A program made the translations under genes and the position numbers. Under the pieces are notes generated by a model. The model saw nothing but the letters and a program-made list of their open reading frames with translations. It was not told the origin of the DNA and searched no databases. From Oscillospiraceae bacterium (GTDB taxonomy: Bacteria > Bacillota > Clostridia > Oscillospirales > Ruminococcaceae): a stretch of DNA of 64,000 nt. This document shows positions 1 through 8,924 of this stretch, in pieces. Each line of letters starts with the position of its first letter. Position 1 is the stretch's first letter. The DNA is taken from assembly GCA_014799385.1 (NCBI GenBank), contig JAAVIC010000009.1:24624-88623 (forward strand), read 5' to 3'.

Positions 1-810
1 CAGCGAAAGGAACACTATTGTGCCGATTACGTTGAAGTACAGATGTACGATAGCCACGCGTTTCGCGGACTTGTTCGCGCCGATTGAAGAAATCAGCGCG
101 GTAACGCACGAACCGATGTTCTGCCCGAGGATTATCGGCAGCGCAATGGAATATGTTATCGTGCCCGTTTGATTGGAGAGCGTCTGCAAGATACCGATCG
201 AAACCGATGAGCTTTGCAGAACCGCCGTCAGCAGTGCGCCGACAAGCACTCCAAGGAACGGATTGGAAAACATTACCATAACGTTCGCGAAGGTTTCATT
301 GTCTTTTAAGCCCTCTGCCGCGCCGGACATTGCGCTCATTCCGAACATCAGCAGCGAAAATCCGAGCATAAGCGTTCCGACGGTTTTCTTTTTGTCGGAC
401 TTGGTGAACATTATCAGCACCGTACCGATAATCGCGATAACCGGAGTGAAGTTTGTCGGGTTGAAAATCGCAGCTATCCCCGAGCCTTCTATGGCGGACA
501 AGCTGAGAATCCAACCTGTGGCGGTCGTTCCGACATTTGCGCCCATAATCACGCCTATCGCCTGTGACAGCTTCATAAGCCCGGAGTTTACAAATCCTAC
601 CATCATTACGGTGGTTGCCGCCGAGGACTGAATCAATGCCGTAACACCCGCGCCAAGCGCGACACCCTTTAAGGGGTTTGAAGTCATTTTCTCAAGCCAA
701 TGCTCAAGCCGCCCGCCCGCGAGCTTTTCAAGCGATGCCGACAGCGTGTGCATTCCGAACATAAACACGGCAAGTCCGCCGAGCATTGCAAGCACATCTT
801 GTATTGTCAT
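1..810 (-). CDS. Na/Pi cotransporter family protein, truncated by the window edge
   Basis: Reverse-strand reading from ATG at 810: MTIQDVLAMLGGLAVFMFGMHTLSASLEKLAGGRLEHWLEKMTSNPLKGVALGAGVTALIQSSAATTVMMVGFVNSGLMKLSQAIGVIMGANVGTT; the QSSAATT and GANVGTT motifs are typical of the family. Absent from the ORF track because it runs off the edge. Confidence 0.85.
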   Translation of the reverse strand, partial: MTIQDVLAMLGGLAVFMFGMHTLSASLEKLAGGRLEHWLEKMTSNPLKGVALGAGVTALIQSSAATTVMMVGFVNSGLMKLSQAIGVIMGANVGTTATGWILSLSAIEGSGIAAIFNPTNFTPVIAIIGTVLIMFTKSDKKKTVGTLMLGFSLLMFGMSAMSGAAEGLKDNETFANVMVMFSNPFLGVLVGALLTAVLQSSSVSIGILQTLSNQTGTITYSIALPIILGQNIGSCVTALISSIGANKSAKRVAIVHLYFNVIGTIVFLSL

Positions 811-827
811 AATCTAACTCCCATTGC

Positions 828-1131
828 GGCAACACCGCACAATTACCGGCTATCACCTTTGCCGCCTGTTTGCCTTTAGTGCGCGGCATCCGTGCCGCGC
901 TTTGGGCAAACAGCGCAAACATCCTGTTTGCGCCCGCTTACTTGCAAGTTTTAAGTTGAACGCGAAGCGTTCATTCGGTCATTTTTGCCAAAAACTCCAG
1001 GTTTGACGCGCAGCGTCAATTCGGAAATACGACAGTATTCCTGCGTCGTTTTTGGCAATCCTGGGGGCAGCTTCTGCCTGACGAAAAACTTGCTTAACGT
1101 AATCGGACGACAATCTTTGTGTGGTGTTGCC
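828..1131 (-). repeat. Structured leader-like element upstream of the Na/Pi transporter, bounded by a terminal inverted repeat
   Basis: GGCAACACCGC near 828 and GTGGTGTTGCC near 1121-1131 are inverted; several stem-loops inside (866-913, GCGCAAACATCCTGTTTGCGC, GAACGCGAAGCGTTC). Confidence 0.55.
866..913. repeat. Nested palindrome P1 (CTGTTTGCC-TTTAGT-GCGCGGCATCCGTGCCGCGC-TTT-GGGCAAACAG)
   Basis: Direct reading; same plan as palindromes at 4265, 8534, 43172 and 60532. Confidence 0.75.
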
Positions 1132-1241
1132 TTTTCGCAATCTTTCTTTATTGCCGTTTTCGTCAAAATATCCCGTACATATCTATTATACAGGATTTTT
1201 TTGAAAATGTATAGGGGGTTTTTGAAATTTTTTGGTTTTTT

Positions 1242-1520
1242 TCACATTTCGCTTTTTGAGGGCGGATACGGGTCGGGAACATCGGTAAGTCCCAGCAGAT
1301 AATCCGCGCTCACTTGGTAAAACTTGGCAAGCGTGATAATATGACGCGTTGGAATTTCTTGATTGTATCTGGGGTCCTCGTTTTCATATTTCCACACTTG
1401 TTGAGGGGTAGTTTTCAGCACCTCGGCAATCTGTTTTTGTGAATAACCGTGCTGCATACGTACATATCTTAATATCATTGGGACTGTGTTTATTATCATT
1501 TTCAATCTCCTTAAACGCAA
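1242..1520 (-). CDS. Small XRE-family helix-turn-helix regulator (start may be the internal ATG near 1499)
   Basis: MILRYVRMQHGYSQKQIAEVLKTTPQQVWKYENE is a HTH_3 pattern. Confidence 0.8.
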   Translation of the reverse strand: MRLRRLKMIINTVPMILRYVRMQHGYSQKQIAEVLKTTPQQVWKYENEDPRYNQEIPTRHIITLAKFYQVSADYLLGLTDVPDPYPPSKSEM

Positions 1521-1650
1521 ATTAATCTTATAGAATAATTATAAATCTTATAAAATTAGTTGACAACACTCTTAAAAGATGGTACAATATATTTATAACC
1601 CTATAAAGTTGTATAACAACTAAAAGGATTTGACAAGGGAGATACAATTT

Positions 1651-1971
1651 ATGGAAAAACAGAACACCAAAAGACGTTTGAAAAAGGCGGTTAAACGGTT
1701 CAGCGACTTGACAGCGCGGGAAATCTGCGACAAAATCGCGGAATTTGTCACTGCTAATGACAACGATTCTTTTATTGAAGCCAAGCTGGCGCTTTCCGAC
1801 CGAATAGATTCCATGAGCGATGAGGAAATTTCCGATGTGGAAGATTATTCCATAGAGAAGAGGAAAAACGGGTTTCGGGAATATAACTATGCAGTTCAGA
1901 TAATGGTGGTTAAATATCTGAACCGCGTTATTGATGAGTATAATGAAACGCACACAAAGTTTGGTTCGTAA
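1651..1971 (+). CDS. Hypothetical protein (~106 aa)
   Basis: ORF with upstream AAGGGAG; divergent from the XRE regulator; coding-like composition. Confidence 0.55.
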   Translation: MEKQNTKRRLKKAVKRFSDLTAREICDKIAEFVTANDNDSFIEAKLALSDRIDSMSDEEISDVEDYSIEKRKNGFREYNYAVQIMVVKYLNRVIDEYNETHTKFGS

Positions 1972-2194
1972 TAATGTGTTTTTAGTAAAAAAAGGCACGA
2001 TTGTATTGTTGGTTTTGCACAAAAATTCGGAAATCATACGAAAAATTTTATATAAAGTGTAGACAAAGCCGAATTTTTGTGATATAATAAACTTAAGATA
2101 AAAGGCAGCATTTTGGGTTGCAAGTAAATCACGCATAATTCCCCGTCAAGATTTCGGGGTGAATCCGCTACGCTAGCAAATCCAAAACGCACGT

Positions 2195-2342
2195 GATGTG
2201 TTATAAGCTCCAAAGCAACATATAGGGGAGCAGAAAAATCCAAAAAGTCTCAAAATTCGCGCAGCGAATTTTGAGCGGTTCCGGAATGCTGGCAGAGTGA
2301 GCGTAGCGAACGGAGCCTAAGCATTTCGGAATTTTGGATTTT
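2195..2342 (+). repeat. Leader element E3 (AAATCC-type outer stem 2236-2342)
   Basis: AAATCCAAAAAG...AATTTTGGATTT outer stem; arm CTCAAAATTCGCGCAGCGAATTTTGAG; tail runs into AGAGAGGTGAG-ATT-ATG. Confidence 0.7.
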
Positions 2343-2362
2343 AATTCAAGAGAGGTGAGATT

Positions 2363-2959
2363 ATGGGAAATAAGATTATTACCATTACAAGGCAGTATGG
2401 CAGCGGCGGACGCGAAATCGGTCAGAAACTCGCGGAAAATTTGGGTGTGGACTTCTATGACAACAAGCTGCTTGAAATTGCATCGGGCGACAGCGGAATC
2501 CACAAATCGCATTTTGAGGAGAACGACGAAAAACGCTCCAACAGCTTTCTGTATCTGCTCTCCACCACTTACGGGCAGGGCGGAGTTCCGTTTGATGACA
2601 CGTTGTTCTTCGCGCAGCTTGGAGCGATTCAGAAAATCGCCTCGCAGCAGTCCTGCGTGATTATCGGACGCTGCGCCGATTACGCATTGAGGGACTTTGA
2701 AGGAGTTGTGAATATCTTTATAACCGCGCCGTTTGAAGTCCGCGTAAAGCGCGCTATTGAATGCTATGGAATTACAAAAAAGCACTCCGAGGAATACGTA
2801 AGGCGCATTGACAAGCAGCGCACTTCCTATTATAATTACTACACCGACAAGCGGTGGGGTATGCCGCAGAATTACCACCTCTGCCTTGACAGCTCCGCGC
2901 TTGGGATTGATGGTTCGGTGGTGCTGCTTAAGCAGTTTCTCGATGATTTCTACAAGTGA
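2363..2959 (+). CDS. Cytidylate kinase-like family protein
   Basis: MGNKIITITRQYGSGGREIGQKLAENLGVDFYDNKLLEIA, P-loop/kinase fold typical of the cytidylate-kinase-like family. Confidence 0.8.
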   Translation: MGNKIITITRQYGSGGREIGQKLAENLGVDFYDNKLLEIASGDSGIHKSHFEENDEKRSNSFLYLLSTTYGQGGVPFDDTLFFAQLGAIQKIASQQSCVIIGRCADYALRDFEGVVNIFITAPFEVRVKRAIECYGITKKHSEEYVRRIDKQRTSYYNYYTDKRWGMPQNYHLCLDSSALGIDGSVVLLKQFLDDFYK

Positions 2960-2988
2960 ACAAACCCCGCCGAAAGGCGGGGTTTGTT
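2959..2988. terminator. Bidirectional hairpin terminator
   Basis: AACAAACCCCGCCGAAAGGCGGGGTTTGTT between convergent genes. Confidence 0.75.
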
Positions 2989-3689
2989 TATTCCATTTCC
3001 TGGAGGGTTTTGTAAATATGCTGCATTTCCAAATCGGTTGCGGCAATAGTTTCGGCGCACTCCTTCAACCGGTCCGCAAGCTCTGCGGAAACCTCGTTGT
3101 CCGTCTTATATTTCAGCTCGTGTTCAAGGCTCGCCCAGAAATCCATAGCGATTGTGCGGATCTGCACCTCCACGTGAACAAGCTCCTTCTTGTCCGACAG
3201 ATACACAGGCGTTTCGATAACCAAATGCAAGCTGCGGTAGCCGTTGGGCTTCGGGGAGCTTATGTAATCCTTGCGTTTGAGCAGCGTTACATCGTCCTGA
3301 GCTGTCAGCAAGTCCGCGACCGTGTAAATATCGTCAATGTAGTTGCAGATAACGCGCACACCCGCAAAATCGTTGATGTTAGCGCGGATCGACTCCACGT
3401 TGAACGGAATCCCCTTGCGCTGAATCTTTTCGAGAATACTTTCGGGAGATTTCAGACGATCCTCAATGTGATGAATCGGATTATACGCGTATTTGGTGCG
3501 AAACTCACTGTCAAGAATTTCCAGTTTTGTCTTGACCTCGCGGATCGCCGACTCGTACAGGTGTTCCAACTCAAGGAACTTCATCATCTGCTCCATAAGA
3601 AGTTCGGTGGATTCTGCGGGGAGCAGACGCTCTGCGGGCGTAAGCTGCTGCCGTGATTCAATTGTCTTTTTTATATCGTTTATGTTCAT
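2988..3689 (-). CDS. relQ: Small alarmone synthetase, RelQ/YjbM-type GTP pyrophosphokinase
   Basis: GVRVICNYIDDIYTVADLL, LKRKDYISSPKPNGYRSLHLVI, VEVQIRTIAMDFWASLEHELKYK: RelA/SpoT synthetase motifs without HD/TGS domains. Confidence 0.85.
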   Translation of the reverse strand: MNINDIKKTIESRQQLTPAERLLPAESTELLMEQMMKFLELEHLYESAIREVKTKLEILDSEFRTKYAYNPIHHIEDRLKSPESILEKIQRKGIPFNVESIRANINDFAGVRVICNYIDDIYTVADLLTAQDDVTLLKRKDYISSPKPNGYRSLHLVIETPVYLSDKKELVHVEVQIRTIAMDFWASLEHELKYKTDNEVSAELADRLKECAETIAATDLEMQHIYKTLQEME

Positions 3690-3727
3690 ATTCGATTCTG
3701 CCTCAGCTCATAAAAACGTTATTTATG

Positions 3728-3758
3728 CGGTTCTCCCCGCCTGAGGCGGGGAGAACCG
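3728..3758. repeat. Hairpin CGGTTCTCCCCGCCTGAGGCGGGGAGAACCG in the leader of the alarmone synthetase gene
   Basis: Near-perfect inverted repeat, almost identical to 5926-5956. Confidence 0.8.
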
Positions 3759-3844
3759 CGGGTTGATACTCAATCTGCCTTTCGCCCATATTATACGAGC
3801 TGAAATAAAATTCTGCGTTATAACAAGGTGAAATTTTGATGAAA

Positions 3845-5536
3845 TTATGTAGCGTCGTTTGCCATTCCGCTCAGCAGAGCCTCAATATCGGCTTGGCTCA
3901 TTTTGCCGCCGCTCGGAGCGGGTTCGGGCTTGGTTTCCTCAATGGGTTCAGGCTCGGGAGTGGGTTCGGGTTCGGAAATTCCCGCCAACATCTTCTCGAT
4001 GTCCTCTTGGCTCATCTTGCCACCACTCGGAGCGGGTTCGGGAGCGGTTTCCTCAACGGGTTCGCTCTCGGGAGTGGGTTCGGGTTCGGAAACGCCCGCC
4101 AACATCTTTTCGATGTCCTCTTGGCTCATTTTTCCGCCGCTCGAAACAGGCTCGGGAGCAGATTCGGGAACGGTTTCCTCAATGGGTTCAGGCTCGGGAG
4201 TGGGTTCGGGTTCGGAAATTCCCGCCAACATCTTTTCAATATCATCTTGGCTCATTTTGCCGCCTGTTGCCCTTTGTTGGGCGGCATCCGTGCCGCCCTC
4301 TGGGGCAACTGCGGCAAGATCCGTCTTGCCGCCGCTCGGAGCAGGTTCGGGCTTGGTTTCCTCAACGGGTTCAGGCTCGGGAGTGGGTTCGGGTTCGGAA
4401 ACGCCCGCCAACATTCTTTCGATGTCCTCTTGGCTCATTTTTCCACCGCTCGGAGCGGGTTCGGGAGTGGTCTCCTCAACGGGTTCAGGCTCGGGAGTGG
4501 GTTCGGGTTCGGAAATTCCCGCCAACATCTTCTCGATATCCTCTTGGCTCATTTTTCCACCGCTCGGAGCGGGCTCGGGAGCGGTTTCCTCAACGGGTTC
4601 AGGCTCGGGAGTGGGTTCAGGTTCGGAAACGCCCGCCAACATCTTTTCGATGTCCTCCTGGCTCATTTTGCCACCGCTCGAAACAGGCTCGGGAGCGGTT
4701 TCCTCAACGGGTTCAGGCTCGGGAGTGGGTTCGGGTTCGGAAACGCCCGCCAACATTCTTTCGATGTCCTCTTGGCTCATTTTTCCACCGCTTGAAACAG
4801 GCTCGGGAGCGGGTTTGTAATGTTCTTCGGGCATACTCGCAACGGAATCCAACACGGAATCCGTCAGACCCGACTTCAACAGCAGAGCCTCGATTTCATC
4901 TGCGGACATAGTATTCGCCGGCTCTTCTTTCTTCTTGGGAGCGGGCTTTTCAACTTGCTTGACCTGCTCTTGCGTGTTCTCCTCAGCGAACTTCGCCGCT
5001 ATATCGACCTTATGCTGACTCAAAATCTCGCTGACGCTGGCATCGGATTTCGAAACGGAGCTTTCCGTTTTCGTGGTGGGTTCGGCATAAGAAGCAGACC
5101 CAGCGGCATTCGCCATAAGCTCTGTCCACTGCGATTTTGCGCGCTCATAGTCACTTTCATCGCCGCTGAAGCGGATCCAATAATCGTCATAAGGCGTTAC
5201 GCCGCGCGTTTTCCGTATTATTTCATATACATTATACCGCTCCATTCCCAACAGCCGAAGCTCAGAGAACGTAAACGGCGTTTTGTCCTGAAACACCCGC
5301 GTTGAAAAGAAATAATACACATCGGATATATCCAGTCTGCGGTAAACGGGGGTAAGCATATCTTCCTTGTGTTTGGTGAGTATCCGTACAGATACGTTTT
5401 CATCTTCCGCTATCTCGTATTCTGCTACCGGGTTGTCCTCTTTCATAAGCACACATCTCAACGGCAGCGGTATCTCAAACGACCGATTGTCTACCAACCT
5501 GTATCCGTATCCTTTGATAACACTTCCCATTATCAT
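3845..5536 (-). CDS. Repeat-rich protein: N-terminal unique domain, then 7 tandem ~38-aa units GGKMSQEDIEKMLAG(V/I)SEPEPTPEPEPVEET plus degenerate first and last units
   Basis: Translated repeats read directly; the motif resembles the FliM/FliY/FliN N-terminal S/Q-x-D-E-I-D-A-L-L signature. Confidence 0.8.
   Translation of the reverse strand: MIMGSVIKGYGYRLVDNRSFEIPLPLRCVLMKEDNPVAEYEIAEDENVSVRILTKHKEDMLTPVYRRLDISDVYYFFSTRVFQDKTPFTFSELRLLGMERYNVYEIIRKTRGVTPYDDYWIRFSGDESDYERAKSQWTELMANAAGSASYAEPTTKTESSVSKSDASVSEILSQHKVDIAAKFAEENTQEQVKQVEKPAPKKKEEPANTMSADEIEALLLKSGLTDSVLDSVASMPEEHYKPAPEPVSSGGKMSQEDIERMLAGVSEPEPTPEPEPVEETAPEPVSSGGKMSQEDIEKMLAGVSEPEPTPEPEPVEETAPEPAPSGGKMSQEDIEKMLAGISEPEPTPEPEPVEETTPEPAPSGGKMSQEDIERMLAGVSEPEPTPEPEPVEETKPEPAPSGGKTDLAAVAPEGGTDAAQQRATGGKMSQDDIEKMLAGISEPEPTPEPEPIEETVPESAPEPVSSGGKMSQEDIEKMLAGVSEPEPTPESEPVEETAPEPAPSGGKMSQEDIEKMLAGISEPEPTPEPEPIEETKPEPAPSGGKMSQADIEALLSGMANDAT
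3851..4910 (-). repeat. Coding tandem repeat array, 114-bp unit
   Basis: Recurring CTCGATGTCCTCTTGGCTCATTTTGCCACCGCTCGGAGCGGGTTCGG blocks. Confidence 0.9.
4261..4330. repeat. Palindrome P2 inserted in frame in the coding tandem repeat array
   Basis: GTTGCCCTTTGTTGGGCGGCATCCGTGCCGCCCTCTGGGGCAAC followed by GGCAAGATCCGTCTTGCC; adds TDLAAVAPEGGTDAAQQRATGGK to the protein. Confidence 0.8.
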
Positions 5537-5554
5537 CGCTCCTTAATTATAGTA

Positions 5555-5654
5555 GCAAATTCAAAAACGCACAAACGAAGCGGCTGCGCTGTTTTGTTTG
5601 TGCTCACTAAGCGACCAATCACAAGCCGCACGCGCGGCTTGCGTTTGAATTTGC
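5555..5654 (-). repeat. Leader element E1 (double hairpin upstream of the repeat-protein gene)
   Basis: GCAAATTCAAAAACGC...GCGTTTGAATTTGC outer stem; tail to ATTAAGGAG upstream of the 5536 start. Confidence 0.75.
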
Positions 5655-5925
5655 GCATATGTTTATTCAAACTCACACAAAGTCATTTTAATTCGTATAC
5701 ATTCTAATTATATCACATTATTGCGGTTTATTCAAGTAGAAATATACGAAAGTTGAAAAAAAATTTCTAAGTTATTTGTAACTTTCACAAAAAATCGTTT
5801 AAGAATTTGTGAAAAGTTCATAAAAATGTCTAAATGTTTGTTTATAATCTGTCAAAAGTGTTTACATTTTAATTTGATTGTGCTATAATAATAGTATAGG
5901 AGTGTTCAGACTGTACATAAACTTT

Positions 5926-5956
5926 CGGTTCTCCCCGCTGTGAGCGGGGAGAACCG
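5926..5956. repeat. Hairpin CGGTTCTCCCCGCTGTGAGCGGGGAGAACCG in the leader of the GGDEF gene
   Basis: Inverted repeat; same stem sequence as 3728-3758. Confidence 0.8.
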
Positions 5957-6053
5957 AATAAATGCAAGAGTTTGTTTCCGATGGAAGCAAACTCTTATAC
6001 AGACTGTTTTTTGCTCTGTTTTCGGAAATATAATTAGAAACGGGGAGAATCCA

Positions 6054-7976
6054 ATGAAAGTTAAAGCAATGCTAGTGATATCGGCAATTTTATTTGCCAT
6101 CTGTCCGCTGATCGTAAGCTCTTTTTTGGCGGGGTATCTCGTTACTTCGGATGCCGGCAGCCGCGAAAATGCTATTCTTAAGAGCATGGCAGAGAGCGGA
6201 TCGACAAATCTTCAGACTGTTATCGATATGGTAAACGATGATGTTTACAGTATCTCGGAGTATCCCGCAATCAAGTCGATTGCGGCAGGCGATAACAACG
6301 TGGAATATATGAGCGCCGCTGCCGATTTCTTTAAGCGTTTTCTGTCGGAAAACAAGCTGATCACCTCGGCAAGCCTCACCAACAGCTCGGGAAATATCAT
6401 CGCGGGGTCAAATTCAGGAAAACCGTTGGTGAACTTTGAAAAGTTCTCCGAATATCCCGAAAATACTCTGTGCTTTGATGACGCCACCGGCGATACCAAA
6501 AACGCCTCGATGATCATCAAGAAAAAGGTGGGCATCGGCTGGCTGTTTTTAAGCTACGATATTTCCACCAAGGGAACTATGCTGTTCAATATCACCGCAA
6601 ACTCAAGTTTCTACGATTCGGAGGGTACGGTTTATATCGTTGACACGCGCGGAAACTGGTCTGCAGGTACGGTAATCAATTCCAATGTTAAGGGTAAATT
6701 TAACGACAGCATCGCAAACCTTACCACAGCCGCTGACGATATTTCGGGAGTTATGAAATATCGTGATTCGGGAAAGAATTATATTGCCGTGGTGGCGAAA
6801 GTCGGCGGTGAGAACGGTCTTTCGGCTATCGTAAGCTGCCCTGCGGAAAGAAATAACATTTTCTACAACGCGGTGCTCATTCCGGTTATCGTGACAGCGG
6901 TTATTCTTGCGCTGATTAGCGTAGGAATTTCGTTTATTGTTTCCAGCTCCGTTACAAAACCGCTTAAAACAATTGAAGAAACGCTTGAAAAGATTCGCCG
7001 CGGCGACCATGAGGCGCGTATCGGCAATATGGCAAATAACGAATACGGACAGATGTCCCGCGCGTTTAATAACCTGGTTGACGAAATCGTTATCAGCGAG
7101 GACAGATACAGAGTTATTTCCGAAATGTCCGACAATATCATCTTTGAGTGGAATTTCAAAACCAACGAGGTTTCTTTCTCGAACAACTTCAACAAGAAGT
7201 TCAGCTATCGCGCTCCGTCTGACCACTTCGGTGACAGCTTCCTGCTGAAAGCAAAGGTTCACCCCGATGATATCGATCGTTACAGAAAAGACCTTGACGG
7301 TCTTGAAAAGGGCAGAAACTTTGAACGCAACGAATACCGAATCAAAAACATTTACGGTGACTTTATCTGGGTGCTGATGAGAACGCAAACCCTCAAGGAC
7401 AAGGACGGCAACATTCAGAAGGTTGTCGGAGTTATGGTGGATATTGACCGCGCGAAGAAGTCCGAGCAGCAGCTCACCGAGCGCGCAAGCTATGACGCAC
7501 TTACCGAGCTGTACAACCGTGAAACCATTGAGGGTCAGATTGACAACGAAATCTCGCTGTCCGAGATGCGCAAGTCCGAAATGGCGGTACTGTTCGTTGA
7601 TGTGGATAACTTCAAGCACTTCAATGATAATTACTCGCACGCGACAGGCGACCAGGTATTGAAATTCCTCGCAAAGACTATCAAGGAAACCGTTGAGGGA
7701 ATTGGTTTCGCCGGACGCTACGGCGGTGACGAGTTTGTTATGATGGTAAGAAACTCCGAGGTGAACGATCCCGCGAAAATCGCGCAGACCCTCATCAACA
7801 AGCTAGCTGAGGGCTTTGACGCAGACATTGGAGAGCGTCTGTCGGTAAGCGTTTCCATAGGTATCGCCGTTATCAAGGACAACTACAACACCCGTGTTGA
7901 GTACCTTATCGGTAAAGCGGACGATGCGATGTACTCCGTTAAGAAGAGCGGAAAGTCGAATTACGCGTTTATTTGA
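6054..7976 (+). CDS. Membrane sensor diguanylate cyclase (extracytoplasmic domain, HAMP, PAS, GGDEF)
   Basis: HAMP-like VTKPLKTIEETLEKIRRGDHEARI, PAS/PAC region, GRYGGDEFVMMV (GGDEF), ATG preceded by CGGGGAG. Confidence 0.9.
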   Translation: MKVKAMLVISAILFAICPLIVSSFLAGYLVTSDAGSRENAILKSMAESGSTNLQTVIDMVNDDVYSISEYPAIKSIAAGDNNVEYMSAAADFFKRFLSENKLITSASLTNSSGNIIAGSNSGKPLVNFEKFSEYPENTLCFDDATGDTKNASMIIKKKVGIGWLFLSYDISTKGTMLFNITANSSFYDSEGTVYIVDTRGNWSAGTVINSNVKGKFNDSIANLTTAADDISGVMKYRDSGKNYIAVVAKVGGENGLSAIVSCPAERNNIFYNAVLIPVIVTAVILALISVGISFIVSSSVTKPLKTIEETLEKIRRGDHEARIGNMANNEYGQMSRAFNNLVDEIVISEDRYRVISEMSDNIIFEWNFKTNEVSFSNNFNKKFSYRAPSDHFGDSFLLKAKVHPDDIDRYRKDLDGLEKGRNFERNEYRIKNIYGDFIWVLMRTQTLKDKDGNIQKVVGVMVDIDRAKKSEQQLTERASYDALTELYNRETIEGQIDNEISLSEMRKSEMAVLFVDVDNFKHFNDNYSHATGDQVLKFLAKTIKETVEGIGFAGRYGGDEFVMMVRNSEVNDPAKIAQTLINKLAEGFDADIGERLSVSVSIGIAVIKDNYNTRVEYLIGKADDAMYSVKKSGKSNYAFI

Positions 7977-7990
7977 TAATATAAAAAATC

Positions 7991-8024
7991 AGCTCCCGTG
8001 GATAAAGCCACGGGAGCTTTTGTT
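7991..8024 (+). terminator. Rho-independent terminator
   Basis: AGCTCCCGTGGATAAAGCCACGGGAGCTTTTGTT after the GGDEF gene. Confidence 0.8.
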
Positions 8025-8054
8025 ATGAGTTGTTACACGGCGGATTTACGGTGC

Positions 8055-8483
8055 TTACTTTTCCGCATTTTCATAGCGTTCTCTGCCCCACCAGCCGGGC
8101 AGAATCTCTTTGAGTGTGACAGTCTGACGTTTTTCATAGTCTACCATTATTTCCATATCCTCATTCTTGATGTTTAACTGCATAAAGAACTCTCTGCACG
8201 CTCCGCAAGGCATACCGCCGTTCTCCTCGGGCGGCTTGTCCATAAAGGCTATCAGACGCTTTACTACGGTCTGTCCACTATTTACATACATATTCAACGC
8301 CGCTACACGTTCCGCGCATAAATTTATAACTCCGCTGCAGCCCTCAATGCAAAAGCCCGTGAAAATCTCCCCGTTTTCGGCTTCCAACGCGCATACAACG
8401 TGATGCGCCATTATAAAGGGCGAAACGTTTTCGGGGTGATATTGCTCTCTTGCTTTTTCGTAAAGTGTTTCCCAAATATCCAT
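8055..8483 (-). CDS. Cytidine deaminase family protein
   Basis: LCAERVAA and MPCGACREFF zinc motifs. Confidence 0.8.
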   Translation of the reverse strand: MDIWETLYEKAREQYHPENVSPFIMAHHVVCALEAENGEIFTGFCIEGCSGVINLCAERVAALNMYVNSGQTVVKRLIAFMDKPPEENGGMPCGACREFFMQLNIKNEDMEIMVDYEKRQTVTLKEILPGWWGRERYENAEK

Positions 8484-8502
8484 AATTACTCCTTTCTAAA
8501 TG

Positions 8503-8780
8503 GCAAATCCAAAATTTCGCGAGGCTTAGGCGAGTGACCGCCTTTTATGCGCGGCATCCTTGCCGCGCTTTGGCGGTCACCCCGCGACATCGTGTCGCAT
8601 CCGTTCCACTTCGTTCCGCTCTGCCAGCCTCGAGAAACCGCTCAAAATTCGCTGACGCGAATTTTGAGTCTTTTTGGATTTGCATTAATCACCGATAACT
8701 TGCTTTTGATTATAACGCGCCAAAACTCCACTCCAAAGAGTGAATTACAGTTATAGCCCGAATAACTGTTAACTGTTATT
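8503..8780 (-). repeat. Leader element E2 (AAATCC-type outer stem 8503-8683 plus GTTATAAC domain)
   Basis: GCAAATCCAAAATTTCGCGAGGC...CTTTTTGGATTTGC, then ATTAATCACCGATAACTTGCTTTTGATTATAACGCGCC; includes palindrome P3 at 8534-8580. Confidence 0.8.
8534..8580. repeat. Nested palindrome P3 (GTGACCGCC...GCGCGGCATCCTTGCCGCGC...GGCGGTCAC)
   Basis: Direct reading. Confidence 0.75.
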
Positions 8781-8924
8781 ATACCATATATTTGTTTGTT
8801 TGTCAACATTTTCTATCGCCGAAATCAGTATTTTTTCGCCTTTTCTCAACAAAATAACCGTATAAAATCAGCGAATTTCCTTATACGGAGAAACGCGAGG
8901 ATTTGTTTTGAAAGGAGCAACCTT

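Noticed and set aside
951-1302. ORFs 951..1166 (-) and 985..1302 (+)
   Set aside because: They overlap the stem-loop cluster ahead of the Na/Pi transporter and the XRE gene; composition follows the hairpins.
3851-4910. CRISPR-like array
   Set aside because: Units are contiguous 114-bp repeats that translate cleanly; there are no unique spacers and no cas genes.
3836-4911. Long plus-strand ORFs (319, 350, 305 aa) rich in repeats
   Set aside because: They are antisense frames of the 114-bp coding repeat array of the minus-strand 563-aa gene; GC-rich periodic repeats keep several frames open.
6603-7640. 345-aa minus-strand ORF
   Set aside because: Antisense to the HAMP-PAS-GGDEF gene, which has clear domain motifs.
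8547-8756. ORF of 69 aa (+)
   Set aside because: Runs through leader element E2; no RBS or recognisable domain.
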